A DNA stretch of 64,000 bases, taken from assembly GCA_000242815.2 (NCBI GenBank), contig AHHB01000037.1, positions 310,001 to 374,000 on the forward strand, written 5' to 3'. Below the pieces are notes generated by a model. It saw only the letters and a list, made by a program, of their open reading frames with translations. It was not told the DNA's origin and made no database searches. The position numbers and the translations under genes were made by a program. Source of the stretch: Janthinobacterium lividum PAMC 25724. GTDB taxonomy: Bacteria > Pseudomonadota > Gammaproteobacteria > Burkholderiales > Burkholderiaceae_D. Positions 35,454 to 45,340 of the stretch are shown here, one piece after another (positions within the stretch are counted from its first letter, which is position 1; the number at the start of each line of letters is the position of its first letter).

Positions 35454-38309
35454 TTACTTGGTCAGGATAAAACCCTTCAGCTTCGAGAATGCTGTTTCCA
35501 GCAGATCTTTTTGCTGGGCGTAGTGCTTGTCATAGTAACCGACAGCAGGCGACGCCGAAGCAGGACGACCGGCGTAAGCCAGACGCTGGCCCGATTCCAG
35601 GCCTTCGAAGATGTTGTGCTGGATCTGGAACCAGGCGCCCTGGTTTTGCGGCTCGTCCTGGGCCCATACCACTTCAACCAGGTTCGGGAACTTCTTCAGT
35701 TCAGCAGCGAACGACTTGTGCGGGAACGGATACAGCTGTTCCAGGCGCACGATGGCCGTGTCGGTCTGACCGCGTGTCTTGCGTGCGTTGACCAGGTCGT
35801 AATAGACCTTGCCCGAGCAGGCGACGACGCGCTTGACTTTCTTGGCATCGATTTTGTCGTCGACTTCGCCGATAACGGTCTGGAAACCACCCTTGGCCAG
35901 GTCGGTCAGCGGCGAACCGGCATCCTTGTTGCGCAACAGCGACTTCGGCGTCAGGATGACCAGCGGCTTGCGGAACTGGCGCACCATCTGGCGGCGCAGC
36001 AAATGGAAGATCTGTGACGCCGTCGTCGGCTGCACTACTTGCATATTGTTGTCTGCGCACAGCTGCAAGAAACGTTCAGGACGCGCCGACGAGTGCTCAG
36101 GACCCTGGCCTTCGTAACCGTGCGGCAGCATCATGACCAGGCCCGAAGCGCGGCCCCACTTCACTTCGCCGGAGCTGATGAATTGGTCGATCACGACTTG
36201 CGCGCCGTTGGCGAAGTCGCCGAACTGGGCTTCCCAGATCGTCAGTGTATTCGGTTCAGCGGTCGAGTAACCGTATTCGAAGGCCAGTACGGCTTCTTCG
36301 GACAGCACGGAGTCGATGACGGTAAACGGTGCCTGGTTGTCCGACACGTTTTGCAGCGGAATGTACGTACCGGCATCCCAACGCTCGCGGTTCTGGTCAT
36401 GCAGCACGGCGTGGCGGTGCACGAAGGTGCCACGGCCTGCATCCTGGCCCGTCAGGCGGATGGCGTAACCGGACGATACCAGCGATGCGTAGGCCAGGTG
36501 TTCGCCCATGCCCCAGTCCAGGTTCATTTCGCCGCGGCCCATGGTGCCACGGTCGCCCAGCACTTTTTCAACCAGCGAATGGACCTTGAAGTCTGCCGGC
36601 ACGCTGGTGATGCGCGTCGCCAGGCGTTTCAGTTCCGTCATCGGCACGGCGGTGTCGGCCGAATCGGTCCATTTCTTGTTCAGGAACGGCAGCCAGTCGA
36701 CCGCGTACTTGTTCTTGAAGTTCGAAATGACTGGATCGACGGTATGCTTGCCGGCGTCCATGGCGTCGCGGAAAGCGGCCACCATCTTGTCGCCGCCATC
36801 GGCAGGAATCACGCCTTGCGCTGCCAGCTTGTCCGCGTACAGCTTGCGGGTGCCTGGATGCTGGCCAATCTTCTTGTACATCAGTGGCTGCGTCAGTGCC
36901 GGCGTATCTTGCTCGTTGTGGCCAAGCTTGCGGTAGCAGATGATGTCGAGGACGATGTCCTTCTTGAATTCCATGCGGTAATCGAGCGCGATCTGCGTCG
37001 CCAGTACCACCGCTTCCGGATCATCGGCATTGATGTGCAGGACCGGCGCTTCGATCATCTTGACGACGTCCGAGCAGTACAGGGTCGAGCGTGCATCGCG
37101 CGGGTCAGAGGTGGTGAAACCGATCTGGTTGTTGATCACGATATGCACCGTGCCGCCTGTATGGTAGCCACGGGTTTGCGCCAGATTGAGCGTTTCCATG
37201 ACCACGCCCTGGCCGGCGAAAGCTGCATCGCCGTGCACCAGAATCGGCAGCACTTGTGCGCCCTGCGCGTCGCCGCGGCGATCCATGCGGGCCTTGACGG
37301 AACCTTCGACCACGGGGTTGACGATTTCCAGGTGCGACGGGTTGAATGCCAGCGACAGGTGGACCGGGCCGCCTGCGGTGGAAATGTCCGACGAGAAGCC
37401 TTGATGGTACTTCACGTCGCCGGCAGGCAGGTCGTCGCCATGCTTGCCTTCAAATTCTTCGAACAGTTCCTGTGGCGCCTTGCCCAGGGTGTTGACCAGT
37501 ACGTTCAAGCGGCCGCGGTGGGCCATGCCGATAACGATTTCCTGCACGCCTTTTTCGCCGGCGCGCTGGATGGTTTCATCCATCGAGGCGATGAAGGTCT
37601 CGCCGCCTTCCAGGGAGAAGCGCTTCTGGCCCACGTAACGGGTGTGCAGATAGCGTTCCAGCCCTTCCGCCGCGGTCAGGCGGTCGAGGATGTGGATTTT
37701 TTTCTCTGCGGTGAAATTCGGGGTGGAGCGGATCGATTCCAGTTTCTCTTGCAACCAGCGCTTTTCGGCCGGATCGGAGATGTACATGAATTCGGCACCG
37801 ATCGAACGCGTGTAGGTATCGCGCAGATAGTTTTGCAGATCGCGCAAGGTGGCGGTCTCGGGGCCAAAATAGGTGTTGCTGATGTTGAACACGGTGTCCA
37901 TGTCCGCGTCGGTGAAACCATAGAAGCTCAGCTCGAGCTCAGGAATCATCGGACGTTCCTGACGTTGCAGCGGATCCAGATTGGCCCAGTGCGAACCGAG
38001 GTAGCGATAAGCGGCGATCAGTTGCGTAGCAGCGACGCGCTTACGACCCATTTCAGCATCGAAGGAAGCGGTCACAGTGCGGATCGGGCCTGCTTTTGCG
38101 CGCTCGGCGAACGAGGCGACGACGGAGGCATGCGCCACGTCAGGCTTGTTGCTGCCGTCGACTGCAGGCACATGCTGCATGGCGTCGAAATAAGCGCGCC
38201 AGTTGTCCGGTACCGAACCTGGGTTATTGAGATACGCTTCGTACAGATCTTCGACGTACGGAGCATTCCCACCGAACAGGTAGGAGTTGGACGTTAATTG
38301 TTGCATCAT
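35454..38309 (-). CDS. sucA: SucA/OdhA, 2-oxoglutarate dehydrogenase E1
   Basis: Thiamine diphosphate-dependent E1 that decarboxylates 2-oxoglutarate and passes the succinyl group to OdhB. I chose the ATG at 38309 (951 residues, MMQQLTSNSYLFGGNAPYVEDLYEAY) because AGGTGA lies five bases upstream; a GTG three codons earlier is possible. Family segments include FSLEGGETFIASMDETI, IGMAHRGRLNVLVN, GDAAFAGQGVVMETLNL and LPHGYEGQGPEHSSARPERFLQL. It is first in the sucA-odhB-pspC-like-lpdA operon, whose promoter must lie in 38319-38563; that gap holds no gene. Confidence 0.97.
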   Translation of the reverse strand: MMQQLTSNSYLFGGNAPYVEDLYEAYLNNPGSVPDNWRAYFDAMQHVPAVDGSNKPDVAHASVVASFAERAKAGPIRTVTASFDAEMGRKRVAATQLIAAYRYLGSHWANLDPLQRQERPMIPELELSFYGFTDADMDTVFNISNTYFGPETATLRDLQNYLRDTYTRSIGAEFMYISDPAEKRWLQEKLESIRSTPNFTAEKKIHILDRLTAAEGLERYLHTRYVGQKRFSLEGGETFIASMDETIQRAGEKGVQEIVIGMAHRGRLNVLVNTLGKAPQELFEEFEGKHGDDLPAGDVKYHQGFSSDISTAGGPVHLSLAFNPSHLEIVNPVVEGSVKARMDRRGDAQGAQVLPILVHGDAAFAGQGVVMETLNLAQTRGYHTGGTVHIVINNQIGFTTSDPRDARSTLYCSDVVKMIEAPVLHINADDPEAVVLATQIALDYRMEFKKDIVLDIICYRKLGHNEQDTPALTQPLMYKKIGQHPGTRKLYADKLAAQGVIPADGGDKMVAAFRDAMDAGKHTVDPVISNFKNKYAVDWLPFLNKKWTDSADTAVPMTELKRLATRITSVPADFKVHSLVEKVLGDRGTMGRGEMNLDWGMGEHLAYASLVSSGYAIRLTGQDAGRGTFVHRHAVLHDQNRERWDAGTYIPLQNVSDNQAPFTVIDSVLSEEAVLAFEYGYSTAEPNTLTIWEAQFGDFANGAQVVIDQFISSGEVKWGRASGLVMMLPHGYEGQGPEHSSARPERFLQLCADNNMQVVQPTTASQIFHLLRRQMVRQFRKPLVILTPKSLLRNKDAGSPLTDLAKGGFQTVIGEVDDKIDAKKVKRVVACSGKVYYDLVNARKTRGQTDTAIVRLEQLYPFPHKSFAAELKKFPNLVEVVWAQDEPQNQGAWFQIQHNIFEGLESGQRLAYAGRPASASPAVGYYDKHYAQQKDLLETAFSKLKGFILTK

Positions 38310-38563
38310 ATTGCTCACCTTTCTTCGCGCTTCGCGAGATTAGCGGGTTAATCTAACCTTCCGCGACACGGCCTGACCGGTTAGCGGATTGCACATCAAG
38401 TTGTGGGGGAAGGGATTTTTTATTGCGCCAGCATTCTGCATACCGTCATTTAGAATAGCACGCGGTATTGTAACGCAACAACCACTAGTTGAATTTTATT
38501 TGGCAAGCAAATGTAAGCCGGGCCGTTGCATTTGCGCGCCTTGCCGGCCAGTGACTGTTGCGC

Positions 38564-39538
38564 TTACGGCACTTCCTTGGCCACGCTGGCGTGCCGCGCG
38601 CGCCCGACTTGCCTGCCAGACAACGGCGATAGCGCGATGGCTGCCAGCCACTCGGGGTCGCCGGCAAACCAGTCCACCAGAAAGTCGAGCATCGTGCGCA
38701 GCAAGGGCGACATGTGCTGGCGCGACGTATAGATGCCGTAGATGCCCATGTCCTGCGGCTGATACGCGGGCAGCAGTTCCACCAATTGTCCGCTGGCGAT
38801 CAGCGGCGCGGCCGAATAGCGCGGTTGCAGCGCGATGCCCGCCCCCGCCACCGTCGCCACTAGCAAGACCTGCGATTCATTTGCCGACAAGCGGCCACTG
38901 ACAGGCACAGTGAGCGCTTCCCCATCGTGCGTGAACTGCCACAGGCTTTTGCCGAAGTAGGTATAGGTCAGGCAGTTATGCAAGGCCAGATCTTGCGCCC
39001 GACGCGGCGTGCCGTGCGCTGCCAGATACGATGGTGCAGCGCACACCACCGACGCGCAACTAGCCAGTTGGCGCGCGATCAGGTTCGGTTCGAGCGCATT
39101 CGTGATGCGGATCGCCAGGTCGATGCGCTGGTCCACCAGGTTGACGGCGCGGTTCTCCATCTGCAGGTCGACGGCGGTCTGCGGGTAGCACTCCAAGTAA
39201 GCAGTCACTGCGCCAGCGAGCGCGGTCTGGGCAAGTGATTGCGAACAGCTAATGCGCAGCAAGCCGTGCGGCGCATGGCTACCCCCGGGTGCAGCCACGA
39301 GCATGGCGCCGGCCACTTCAAGCATTTGCCGACAGCGCGCCAGAGTCGCCTCGCCCGCATCCGTCAAGCTCAGGCGGCGCGTGGTGCGATGCAGCAGACG
39401 CGCCCCCGCCCACTGCTCCATCGCGGCCAGGTAACGCGTCACCATGGCGCGCGACATATCGAGCGACTCGCTGGCAGCGACCATGCTACCGCGCTCGGCG
39501 ATGGCGACAAACACCTGTGCGGCAGTTATGCGGTCCAT
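38564..39538 (-). CDS. LysR-type transcriptional regulator
   Basis: LysR family regulator of 324 residues. The N-terminal winged helix (about 1-60) reads MDRITAAQVFVAIAERGSMVAASESLDMSRAMVTRYLAAME. The effector domain from about 90 (HGLLRISCSQSLAQTALAGAV) is of the CrgA/AaeR-like group that often controls neighbouring oxidoreductase or efflux genes. No divergent target gene is present; the gap to 39840 holds only decayed-looking sequence. The target is therefore unknown. Confidence 0.88.
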   Translation of the reverse strand: MDRITAAQVFVAIAERGSMVAASESLDMSRAMVTRYLAAMEQWAGARLLHRTTRRLSLTDAGEATLARCRQMLEVAGAMLVAAPGGSHAPHGLLRISCSQSLAQTALAGAVTAYLECYPQTAVDLQMENRAVNLVDQRIDLAIRITNALEPNLIARQLASCASVVCAAPSYLAAHGTPRRAQDLALHNCLTYTYFGKSLWQFTHDGEALTVPVSGRLSANESQVLLVATVAGAGIALQPRYSAAPLIASGQLVELLPAYQPQDMGIYGIYTSRQHMSPLLRTMLDFLVDWFAGDPEWLAAIALSPLSGRQVGRARHASVAKEVP

Positions 39539-39840
39539 TGGTACGCCTTCATTAATTAGTCTGACTCAGGCAATGCAGCATGGCAATCGACCCTACTTCA
39601 CACCTATTCGCGTCACGATCATATGCCATCGCGGTGGCATCCTCAAGCACCATGCGCAGCGGCAGCATCCTGCGCCAGCCCGATGAAAGACCGAGCCTGC
39701 CAAGCGAAGGACGGCGCGTCGAACTGCATCAGCGGGTAGCGGCACGGCACTGCGCCAGCACAGTCCTGCCCTGCCCTGCCACTCCATGTGATCGGGCAAG
39801 GCAAGGTAAGGCACATACGCTTGCAGGCAGGGCGCACCAT
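39539..39840. other. Intergenic region between the LysR gene and the gltA terminator
   Basis: About 300 bases with no convincing gene. Frames on both strands are short and lack family character. The minus strand near 39700-39780 encodes a fragment, MQFDAPSFAWQARSFIGLA, that reads somewhat protein-like, so a decayed former target gene of the LysR regulator is possible. Confidence 0.35.
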
Positions 39841-39872
39841 AAAAAAAGCGAGCTGGTCGGCTCGCTTTTTTT
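39841..39872 (-). terminator. Rho-independent terminator after gltA
   Basis: AAAAAAAGCGAG (39841-39852) pairs perfectly with CTCGCTTTTTTT (39861-39872) around CTGGTCGG. On the minus strand the T-run follows the GC stem, 41 bases after the gltA stop. Its symmetry allows use in both directions. Confidence 0.9.
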
Positions 39873-39913
39873 GCGCCGGGCTGCAAGGCCTGGCAGGAAC
39901 ACGGCGCCGTAAC

Positions 39914-41218
39914 TTAGGCGCGCTTGTCCAGTGGCAGCACTTCGCGGGTCGTCGAACCGACGAACAGCTGACGTGGACGGCCGATTTTTTGCTCAGGATC
40001 GGCGATCATTTCGTTCCACTGGGCGATCCAGCCGATGGTGCGAGCCATGGCGAAGATACCGGTGAACAGCGACACAGGGATGCCCAGCGCCGATTGCACG
40101 ATGCCCGAGTAGAAGTCGACGTTCGGGTAGAGTTTGCGCGAAACGAAGTAATCGTCGCTCAGTGCAATCTTTTCCAGTTCCATCGCCAGCTTGAACAGCG
40201 GGTCGTCTTGCAGGCCCAGCTCTTGCAGCACTTCGTAGCAAGTTTCACGCATCAGCTTGGCGCGTGGGTCGAAGTTCTTGTACACGCGGTGGCCAAAGCC
40301 CATCAGCTTGACGCCGGAGTTCTTGTCCTTGACTTGCTCGATGAAGGCAGGAATGTTCTCGACGGTGCCGATTTCCTTGAGCATGTTCAGTGCCGCTTCG
40401 TTGGCGCCGCCGTGGGCAGGGCCCCACAGGCAGGCGATACCGGCAGCGATACAAGCGAACGGGTTGGCGCCCGACGAACCGGCCAGACGGACGGTCGAGG
40501 TCGATGCATTTTGCTCGTGGTCCGCGTGCAGGATCAAGATACGGTCCAGGGCGCGCACCAGCACGTCGTTGACCTTGTACTCTTCGCACGGGTTGGCGAA
40601 CATCATGTGCATGAAGTTGGCGCTGTACGACAGGTCGTTGCGTGGGTACACGAAAGGCTGGCCGACCGAGTACTTGTAGGTCATCGCGACCAGGGTTGGC
40701 ATCTTGGCGATCAGGCGGATGGCCGACACTTCGCGGTGATGCGGGTCGTTAATATCGAGCGAGTCATGGTAGAACGATGCCAGCGCGCCAACGGTGCCCA
40801 CCAGGACCGACATCGGATGCGCATCGCGGCGGAAGCCACGGAAGAAAAATTGCATCTGTTCGTGCACCATCGTGTGCTTGGTGACAGTGTCGACGAACTT
40901 GGCTTTTTGCTCCGCGTTTGGCAATTCGCCGTTCAGCAGCAGGTAGCACGATTCCATGAAGTCGGCGTTGACGGCCAACTGTTCGATCGGGTAACCACGG
41001 TACAGCAGTTCGCCCTTGTCGCCGTCGATATAGGTGATCGACGAGTTGCAGGCGGCCGTCGACATAAAGCCTGGGTCGTAGGTGAATTTGCCGCTACCGG
41101 CGTACAGTTTGCGGATGTCGATGACATCCGGGCCAACCGTGCCTTTGTAGATTGGAAATTCAAGCGATGGGCTGCCATCGGAGAACGACAGGGTAGCTTT
41201 TGTGTCAGAGATATTCAT
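39914..41218 (-). CDS. gltA: Citrate synthase
   Basis: Citrate synthase condenses acetyl-CoA with oxaloacetate. The 434-residue length, with the N-terminal beta domain [21 protein letters not shown], indicates the hexameric gram-negative type often inhibited by NADH. Active-site histidines are in [22 protein letters not shown] and [18 protein letters not shown], and the catalytic Asp region is near [19 protein letters not shown] lies seven bases before the ATG. It follows sdhE by about 120 bases on the same strand. Confidence 0.97.
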   Translation of the reverse strand: MNISDTKATLSFSDGSPSLEFPIYKGTVGPDVIDIRKLYAGSGKFTYDPGFMSTAACNSSITYIDGDKGELLYRGYPIEQLAVNADFMESCYLLLNGELPNAEQKAKFVDTVTKHTMVHEQMQFFFRGFRRDAHPMSVLVGTVGALASFYHDSLDINDPHHREVSAIRLIAKMPTLVAMTYKYSVGQPFVYPRNDLSYSANFMHMMFANPCEEYKVNDVLVRALDRILILHADHEQNASTSTVRLAGSSGANPFACIAAGIACLWGPAHGGANEAALNMLKEIGTVENIPAFIEQVKDKNSGVKLMGFGHRVYKNFDPRAKLMRETCYEVLQELGLQDDPLFKLAMELEKIALSDDYFVSRKLYPNVDFYSGIVQSALGIPVSLFTGIFAMARTIGWIAQWNEMIADPEQKIGRPRQLFVGSTTREVLPLDKRA

Positions 41219-41340
41219 GGGCTCTTCCTTCTCGGGAGTGAGTCGAAATTAAAATCAAAAATTCTGGCTGCAATTCGCACCGCAATTCGGCAGTGCTACA
41301 GCGCGCCACTCGCACCGTTTGCAATGTATCGCCCAGGCGT

Positions 41341-41622
41341 CTAGGCAATGCGCAGTCGTTGCAGCAGTGCGCACACATGCGGCAGATCGACTTCGCCTTC
41401 CGGCTCTTTACGGGCCAGTACCAGATCCATTAATGCATTGTCCGACAAGTCCAGCAAACGCGTCAGCGCGTCAACTTCTTCATCGGTCAATTCAGTTTCA
41501 TACGCATCGAGAAAACGGGTCAGGATGATGTCGTTTTCGACCAAGCCACGACGTGAACGCCAGCGCAGGCGGGCGCGGTTGGCCGGGTCGGCCTGATGCG
41601 AGGACAAAATTGATTCTGTCAT
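41341..41622 (-). CDS. sdhE: SdhE, FAD assembly factor for succinate dehydrogenase
   Basis: SdhE promotes covalent attachment of FAD to SdhA. The ATG at 41622 gives 93 residues, MTESILSSHQADPANRARL. The signature RWRSRRGLVENDIILTRFLD matches the family RRGxxExD region, followed by LTDEEVDALTRLLDLSDNALMDLVL. It lies between sdhB and gltA and ends the sdhCDAB unit. Confidence 0.95.
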   Translation of the reverse strand: MTESILSSHQADPANRARLRWRSRRGLVENDIILTRFLDAYETELTDEEVDALTRLLDLSDNALMDLVLARKEPEGEVDLPHVCALLQRLRIA

Positions 41623-41739
41623 TTGGTTTACCACCTTACATGTGCCTTGCGGCACGGTGTTACTTTGCAGGCGCCGCCTTCAGGCAAGAGAAAATATCCT
41701 CTACCGGCAAACGGCGCCCAGCGGATGCAATCAGACGTA

Positions 41740-42450
41740 TCAGATCGCGCGGCGTACCATCAATTCCTTGATCTTGCCAATCGCCTTGTTCGGGTTCAAG
41801 CCTTTCGGACAGACATCGACGCAGTTCATGATCGAGTGGCAGCGGAACAAGCGGTACGGGTCTTCCAGGTTGTCCAGACGCGCAGCGGTTGCTTCGTCGC
41901 GCGAATCGGCGATGAAGCGGTAAGCTTGCAGCAAGCCGGCCGGGCCGACGAATTTATCCGGATTCCACCAGAACGACGGGCACGACGTGGAGCAGCAAGC
42001 GCACAGGATGCACTCGTACAGGCCATCGAGTTCTTCGCGCTGTTCCGGCGACTGCAGGCGCTCTTTTTCAGGCGGGATCGAATCGTTGATCAGGAAAGGC
42101 TTGATCGAATCGTATTGCTTGAAAAATTGCGTCATGTCGACGATCAGGTCGCGGATAACTGGCAGACCTGGCAATGGACGCAGCACGATAGGCTCGGACA
42201 GCTCGTTCAGGTTGGTGGTGCATGCCAAACCGTTCTTGCCGTTGATGTTCATCGCGTCCGAACCGCACACGCCTTCGCGGCACGAGCGGCGCAGGGCCAG
42301 CGAGTCATCGACGTCCGCCTTGATGCGCTGCAGTGCATCGAGCAGCATCTTGTCGGTGTCTTTCAGTTCGACCGTCAGGTCTTGCATGTACGGCTTGGCA
42401 TCCTGGTCAGGATCGTAGCGGTAGATTTTGAATTTAAGAGTGCGTGCCAT
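41740..42450 (-). CDS. sdhB: SdhB, succinate dehydrogenase iron-sulphur subunit
   Basis: Carries the [2Fe-2S], [4Fe-4S] and [3Fe-4S] clusters that pass electrons from SdhA flavin to quinone. Cysteine groups are visible in order: [22 protein letters not shown] (about 58-80), [12 protein letters not shown] (about 145-156) and [17 protein letters not shown] (about 202-218). The 236-residue length is typical. It starts nine bases after the sdhA stop. Confidence 0.97.
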   Translation of the reverse strand: MARTLKFKIYRYDPDQDAKPYMQDLTVELKDTDKMLLDALQRIKADVDDSLALRRSCREGVCGSDAMNINGKNGLACTTNLNELSEPIVLRPLPGLPVIRDLIVDMTQFFKQYDSIKPFLINDSIPPEKERLQSPEQREELDGLYECILCACCSTSCPSFWWNPDKFVGPAGLLQAYRFIADSRDEATAARLDNLEDPYRLFRCHSIMNCVDVCPKGLNPNKAIGKIKELMVRRAI

Positions 42451-42459
42451 GATATAGCC

Positions 42460-44241
42460 TTAGAAAGTACGTGGTTTCGGTTTGAAGGTGTCAACCGTCA
42501 GCGGCTTGGTCACGACTGGCTTGTATTCCAGTCGGTTGCCTTCCGAATACCACAAGGTGTGCTTCATCCAGTTGTCGTCGTCACGCAGCGGATAGTTATC
42601 CTGGGCGTGCGCGCCGCGCGATTCCTTGCGGGCCGCTGCCGAAACGATGGTCGCTTTCGCCGTTTCGATCAGGTTATCGAGCTCCAGCGCTTCCACGCGG
42701 GCCGTGTTGAAGACCATCGACTTATCTTTGAAGGAGACGTGCTTGCGACGCTCGTCAAGCTTCATGATTTCTTCGACGCCCTTGTTCAGCATTTCGTCGG
42801 TACGGAACACGCCGCAGTACTTCTGCATCGTGGCGCGGATGTCGTTCGCCACGCCCTGCACGGTTTCCGTGCCGGTCGAGTTTTCCAGGCGCGCCAGGCG
42901 GCCCATGGCGAAGTCGGCAGCATCGGCTGGCAAAGGCTTGTTTTCCCTGGCTTTCAGACCGCTGCCCACGATGTGGTTGCCGGCCGCGCGGCCAAAGACC
43001 ACCAGATCGAGCAAGGAGTTCGTGCCCAGACGGTTAGCGCCGTGCACCGAGACGCAGGCGCATTCGCCGATCGCGTACAGGCCGTTGACGACCTTGGCCG
43101 AATTATCGGGGCCGGTCGGGGTGACAACCTGGCCATGGATGTTCGTTGGAATGCCGCCCATCTGATAGTGAATCGTCGGCACGACAGGAATTGGTTCCTT
43201 GGTGGCGTCGACGTTGGCGAACTTGTGACCGATTTCCAGAATCGACGGCAGGCGCTTGGCGATGGTGTCGGCACCGATATGGCGCAGGTCGAGCAACACA
43301 TAGTCCTTGTTTGGACCGCAGCCGCGACCTTCCTTGATTTCCTGGTCCATCGAACGCGACACGAAGTCGCGCGGCGCCAGATCCTTCAGGGTCGGCGCAT
43401 AGCGCTCCATGAAGCGTTCGCCTTCGCTATTGATCAGGATACCGCCTTCGCCGCGCACGCCTTCGGTGATCAGGACGCCCGCGCCAGCCACGCCGGTCGG
43501 GTGGAACTGCCAGAATTCCATGTCCTGCAGCGGCAGGCCGGCACGCGCCGCCATACCCATGCCGTCACCGGTATTGATGAAGGCATTCGTCGAGGCGGCG
43601 AAGATACGGCCTGCGCCGCCCGTTGCCAGCACCGTCGTTTTTGCTTCCAGGATCATGCATTCGCCGGTTTCCATTTCCAGCGCGACAACACCAATCACGT
43701 CGCCTTCGGCGTCACGGATCAGGTCGATTGCCATCCATTCGACGAAGAAGTGCGTGCGTGCACGCACGTTGCGCTGATACAGCGTGTGCAACAGGGCGTG
43801 ACCGGTACGGTCCGCTGCCGCGCAAGCGCGCTGCACCGGCTTTTCGCCGAAGTGGGCAGTGTGGCCGCCGAACGGACGCTGGTAAATCGTGCCGTCAGGA
43901 TTGCGGTCGAATGGCATGCCGAAGTGTTCCAGTTCATACACGACCTTCGGCGCTTCACGGCACATGAATTCGATGGCATCCTGGTCGCCCAGATAGTCGC
44001 CACCCTTGACGGTGTCGAACATGTGCCAGAACCAGTTGTCTTCGGCCATGTTGCCGAGCGATGCGCCGATACCGCCCTGCGCCGCAACAGTGTGCGAGCG
44101 GGTCGGGAAAACTTTCGACAGGACAGCGACGTTCAAGCCGGCTTCAGCCAGTTGCAACGACGCGCGCATGCCGGAACCGCCGGCACCAACGATCACCGCA
44201 TCAAAGCGGCGGGTAGGAATTGCAGATTTATATGCTGCCAC
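42460..44241 (-). CDS. sdhA: SdhA, succinate dehydrogenase flavoprotein subunit
   Basis: Oxidises succinate to fumarate with covalently bound FAD. I chose the GTG at 44241 (593 residues, [22 protein letters not shown]), two bases after the sdhD stop and with GGAG nine bases upstream; longer frames run back into sdhD. The FAD fold is [17 protein letters not shown]. The flavinylated histidine is in [14 protein letters not shown], and active-site residues are near [21 protein letters not shown] and [17 protein letters not shown]. Confidence 0.96.
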   Translation of the reverse strand: MAAYKSAIPTRRFDAVIVGAGGSGMRASLQLAEAGLNVAVLSKVFPTRSHTVAAQGGIGASLGNMAEDNWFWHMFDTVKGGDYLGDQDAIEFMCREAPKVVYELEHFGMPFDRNPDGTIYQRPFGGHTAHFGEKPVQRACAAADRTGHALLHTLYQRNVRARTHFFVEWMAIDLIRDAEGDVIGVVALEMETGECMILEAKTTVLATGGAGRIFAASTNAFINTGDGMGMAARAGLPLQDMEFWQFHPTGVAGAGVLITEGVRGEGGILINSEGERFMERYAPTLKDLAPRDFVSRSMDQEIKEGRGCGPNKDYVLLDLRHIGADTIAKRLPSILEIGHKFANVDATKEPIPVVPTIHYQMGGIPTNIHGQVVTPTGPDNSAKVVNGLYAIGECACVSVHGANRLGTNSLLDLVVFGRAAGNHIVGSGLKARENKPLPADAADFAMGRLARLENSTGTETVQGVANDIRATMQKYCGVFRTDEMLNKGVEEIMKLDERRKHVSFKDKSMVFNTARVEALELDNLIETAKATIVSAAARKESRGAHAQDNYPLRDDDNWMKHTLWYSEGNRLEYKPVVTKPLTVDTFKPKPRTF

Positions 44242-44243
44242 GA

Positions 44244-44609
44244 TTACACACTCCAGAGTATCTGTACCGTCCAAGCGGCACAAGCGATCAACCACAGCAT
44301 GGTGGCAATTTGCAGGGTAAGACGCAGGCCTGCGCTTTTCACGTAATCCATCCAGATGTCGCGGACGCCTACCCATGCATGAAAGAACAGCGCCAGGAAG
44401 GTCACCAGGCTGAACAATTTAAACCACTGCTGCGCGAACAGACCAGCCCAGCCTTCATAGCTGAAGTTGCTGCCAGTCAGGAAAGAAATAAGCAGGATGG
44501 CCACATAAGCCACCATGACGATGGCGGTGACGCGTTGCGCCAGCCAATCGCGTAAGCCGTAATGGGCACCGACAACGATGCGTTTCGGTCCGATATTATT
44601 GTCTGCCAT
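44244..44609 (-). CDS. sdhD: SdhD, succinate dehydrogenase membrane anchor
   Basis: Membrane anchor of 121 residues from the ATG at 44609. Three membrane helices are visible: [19 protein letters not shown] (about 27-45), [20 protein letters not shown] (about 63-82, with the haem/quinone-region His) and [19 protein letters not shown] (about 97-115). [15 protein letters not shown] follows the second helix as in the family. It starts two bases after sdhC and ends two bases before sdhA. Confidence 0.93.
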   Translation of the reverse strand: MADNNIGPKRIVVGAHYGLRDWLAQRVTAIVMVAYVAILLISFLTGSNFSYEGWAGLFAQQWFKLFSLVTFLALFFHAWVGVRDIWMDYVKSAGLRLTLQIATMLWLIACAAWTVQILWSV

Positions 44610-44611
44610 GT

Positions 44612-45034
44612 TTACAATACTCCAAACAGTTTCAAAGCGACCAGTGCCGTCAGCAGCAGGCTCACGACCAGCACGGAAGAAGCGGTCTTGCGTGCCGAAT
44701 CTTTTTCGATGGCAACGTGCACATCCATGAACAGGTGACGGATACCGGCACAGAAGTGGTGCAAGAAGGCCCACACCAGACCCAGGGTGATCAGCTTGAC
44801 CAACCAGTGCGAGGCGATGCCATGGAAGTAGGCATAGGACATCTCGGAGCGCAGGCTCAGTTCCAGCATGTACAAGATGCACGGCAGCAGGGCGAACATG
44901 ATGAAACCACTGATGCGATGCAAGATCGAGACGATGGCGCCGACAGCCATGCGGTAGTTTGACAATTCGGTAACATGAATGTTACGGAATTGCGGCCGTT
45001 CTTTTTTTGGTACTTCTCTTACGGCTTCAGACAT
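44612..45034 (-). CDS. sdhC: SdhC, succinate dehydrogenase cytochrome b556 subunit
   Basis: Haem-binding membrane subunit of 140 residues from the ATG at 45034 (MSEAVREVPKKERPQ), with GGGGAGG eight bases upstream. The family segment SILHRISGFIMFALLPCILYML starts helix one. The haem ligand region is FLHHFCAGIRHLFMDVH, followed by VLVVSLLLTALVALKLF. It is first in sdhCDAB-sdhE. Confidence 0.95.
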   Translation of the reverse strand: MSEAVREVPKKERPQFRNIHVTELSNYRMAVGAIVSILHRISGFIMFALLPCILYMLELSLRSEMSYAYFHGIASHWLVKLITLGLVWAFLHHFCAGIRHLFMDVHVAIEKDSARKTASSVLVVSLLLTALVALKLFGVL

Positions 45035-45340
45035 AACAAAAACCTCCCCTTTGAATTTCAACTAAATATTGAAGCCGCGATTTTCGTTGATTTTCGCAAC
45101 CCTTAACAGTACCTATTGTTACATATAACCAAAATGGCGTTTTACTACAAAATACCGCGCTACTTTCCGTAGTTCACGTAATTTAATTACAGAATCGCCG
45201 GCACCGCATGACCCGCCGGAGCGGACCATACTTTAGCTGCGTATTCTGCTGTCTCCGTTGCCCGCCTTGCGGCAGGCGTCTTGCAAGCGACGCGCCTCAG
45301 CCTTGCCGCTTGCCTGGGCAAGCACAGCTGCCCCGCTGCT
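45035..45340. other. sdh upstream region, no gene
   Basis: About 300 bases between sdhC and the convergent-side end of the gntR gene. It is AT-rich near sdhC and holds a promoter candidate (45122-45150). I found no copy of the palindrome seen before mdh, and no other gene. Confidence 0.6.
45122..45150 (-). promoter_or_regulatory. Candidate sigma-70 promoter for sdhCDAB
   Basis: On the minus strand TTGTAG (45150-45145) and TATATG (45127-45122) are 17 bases apart, about 88 bases before the sdhC start. Confidence 0.4.
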
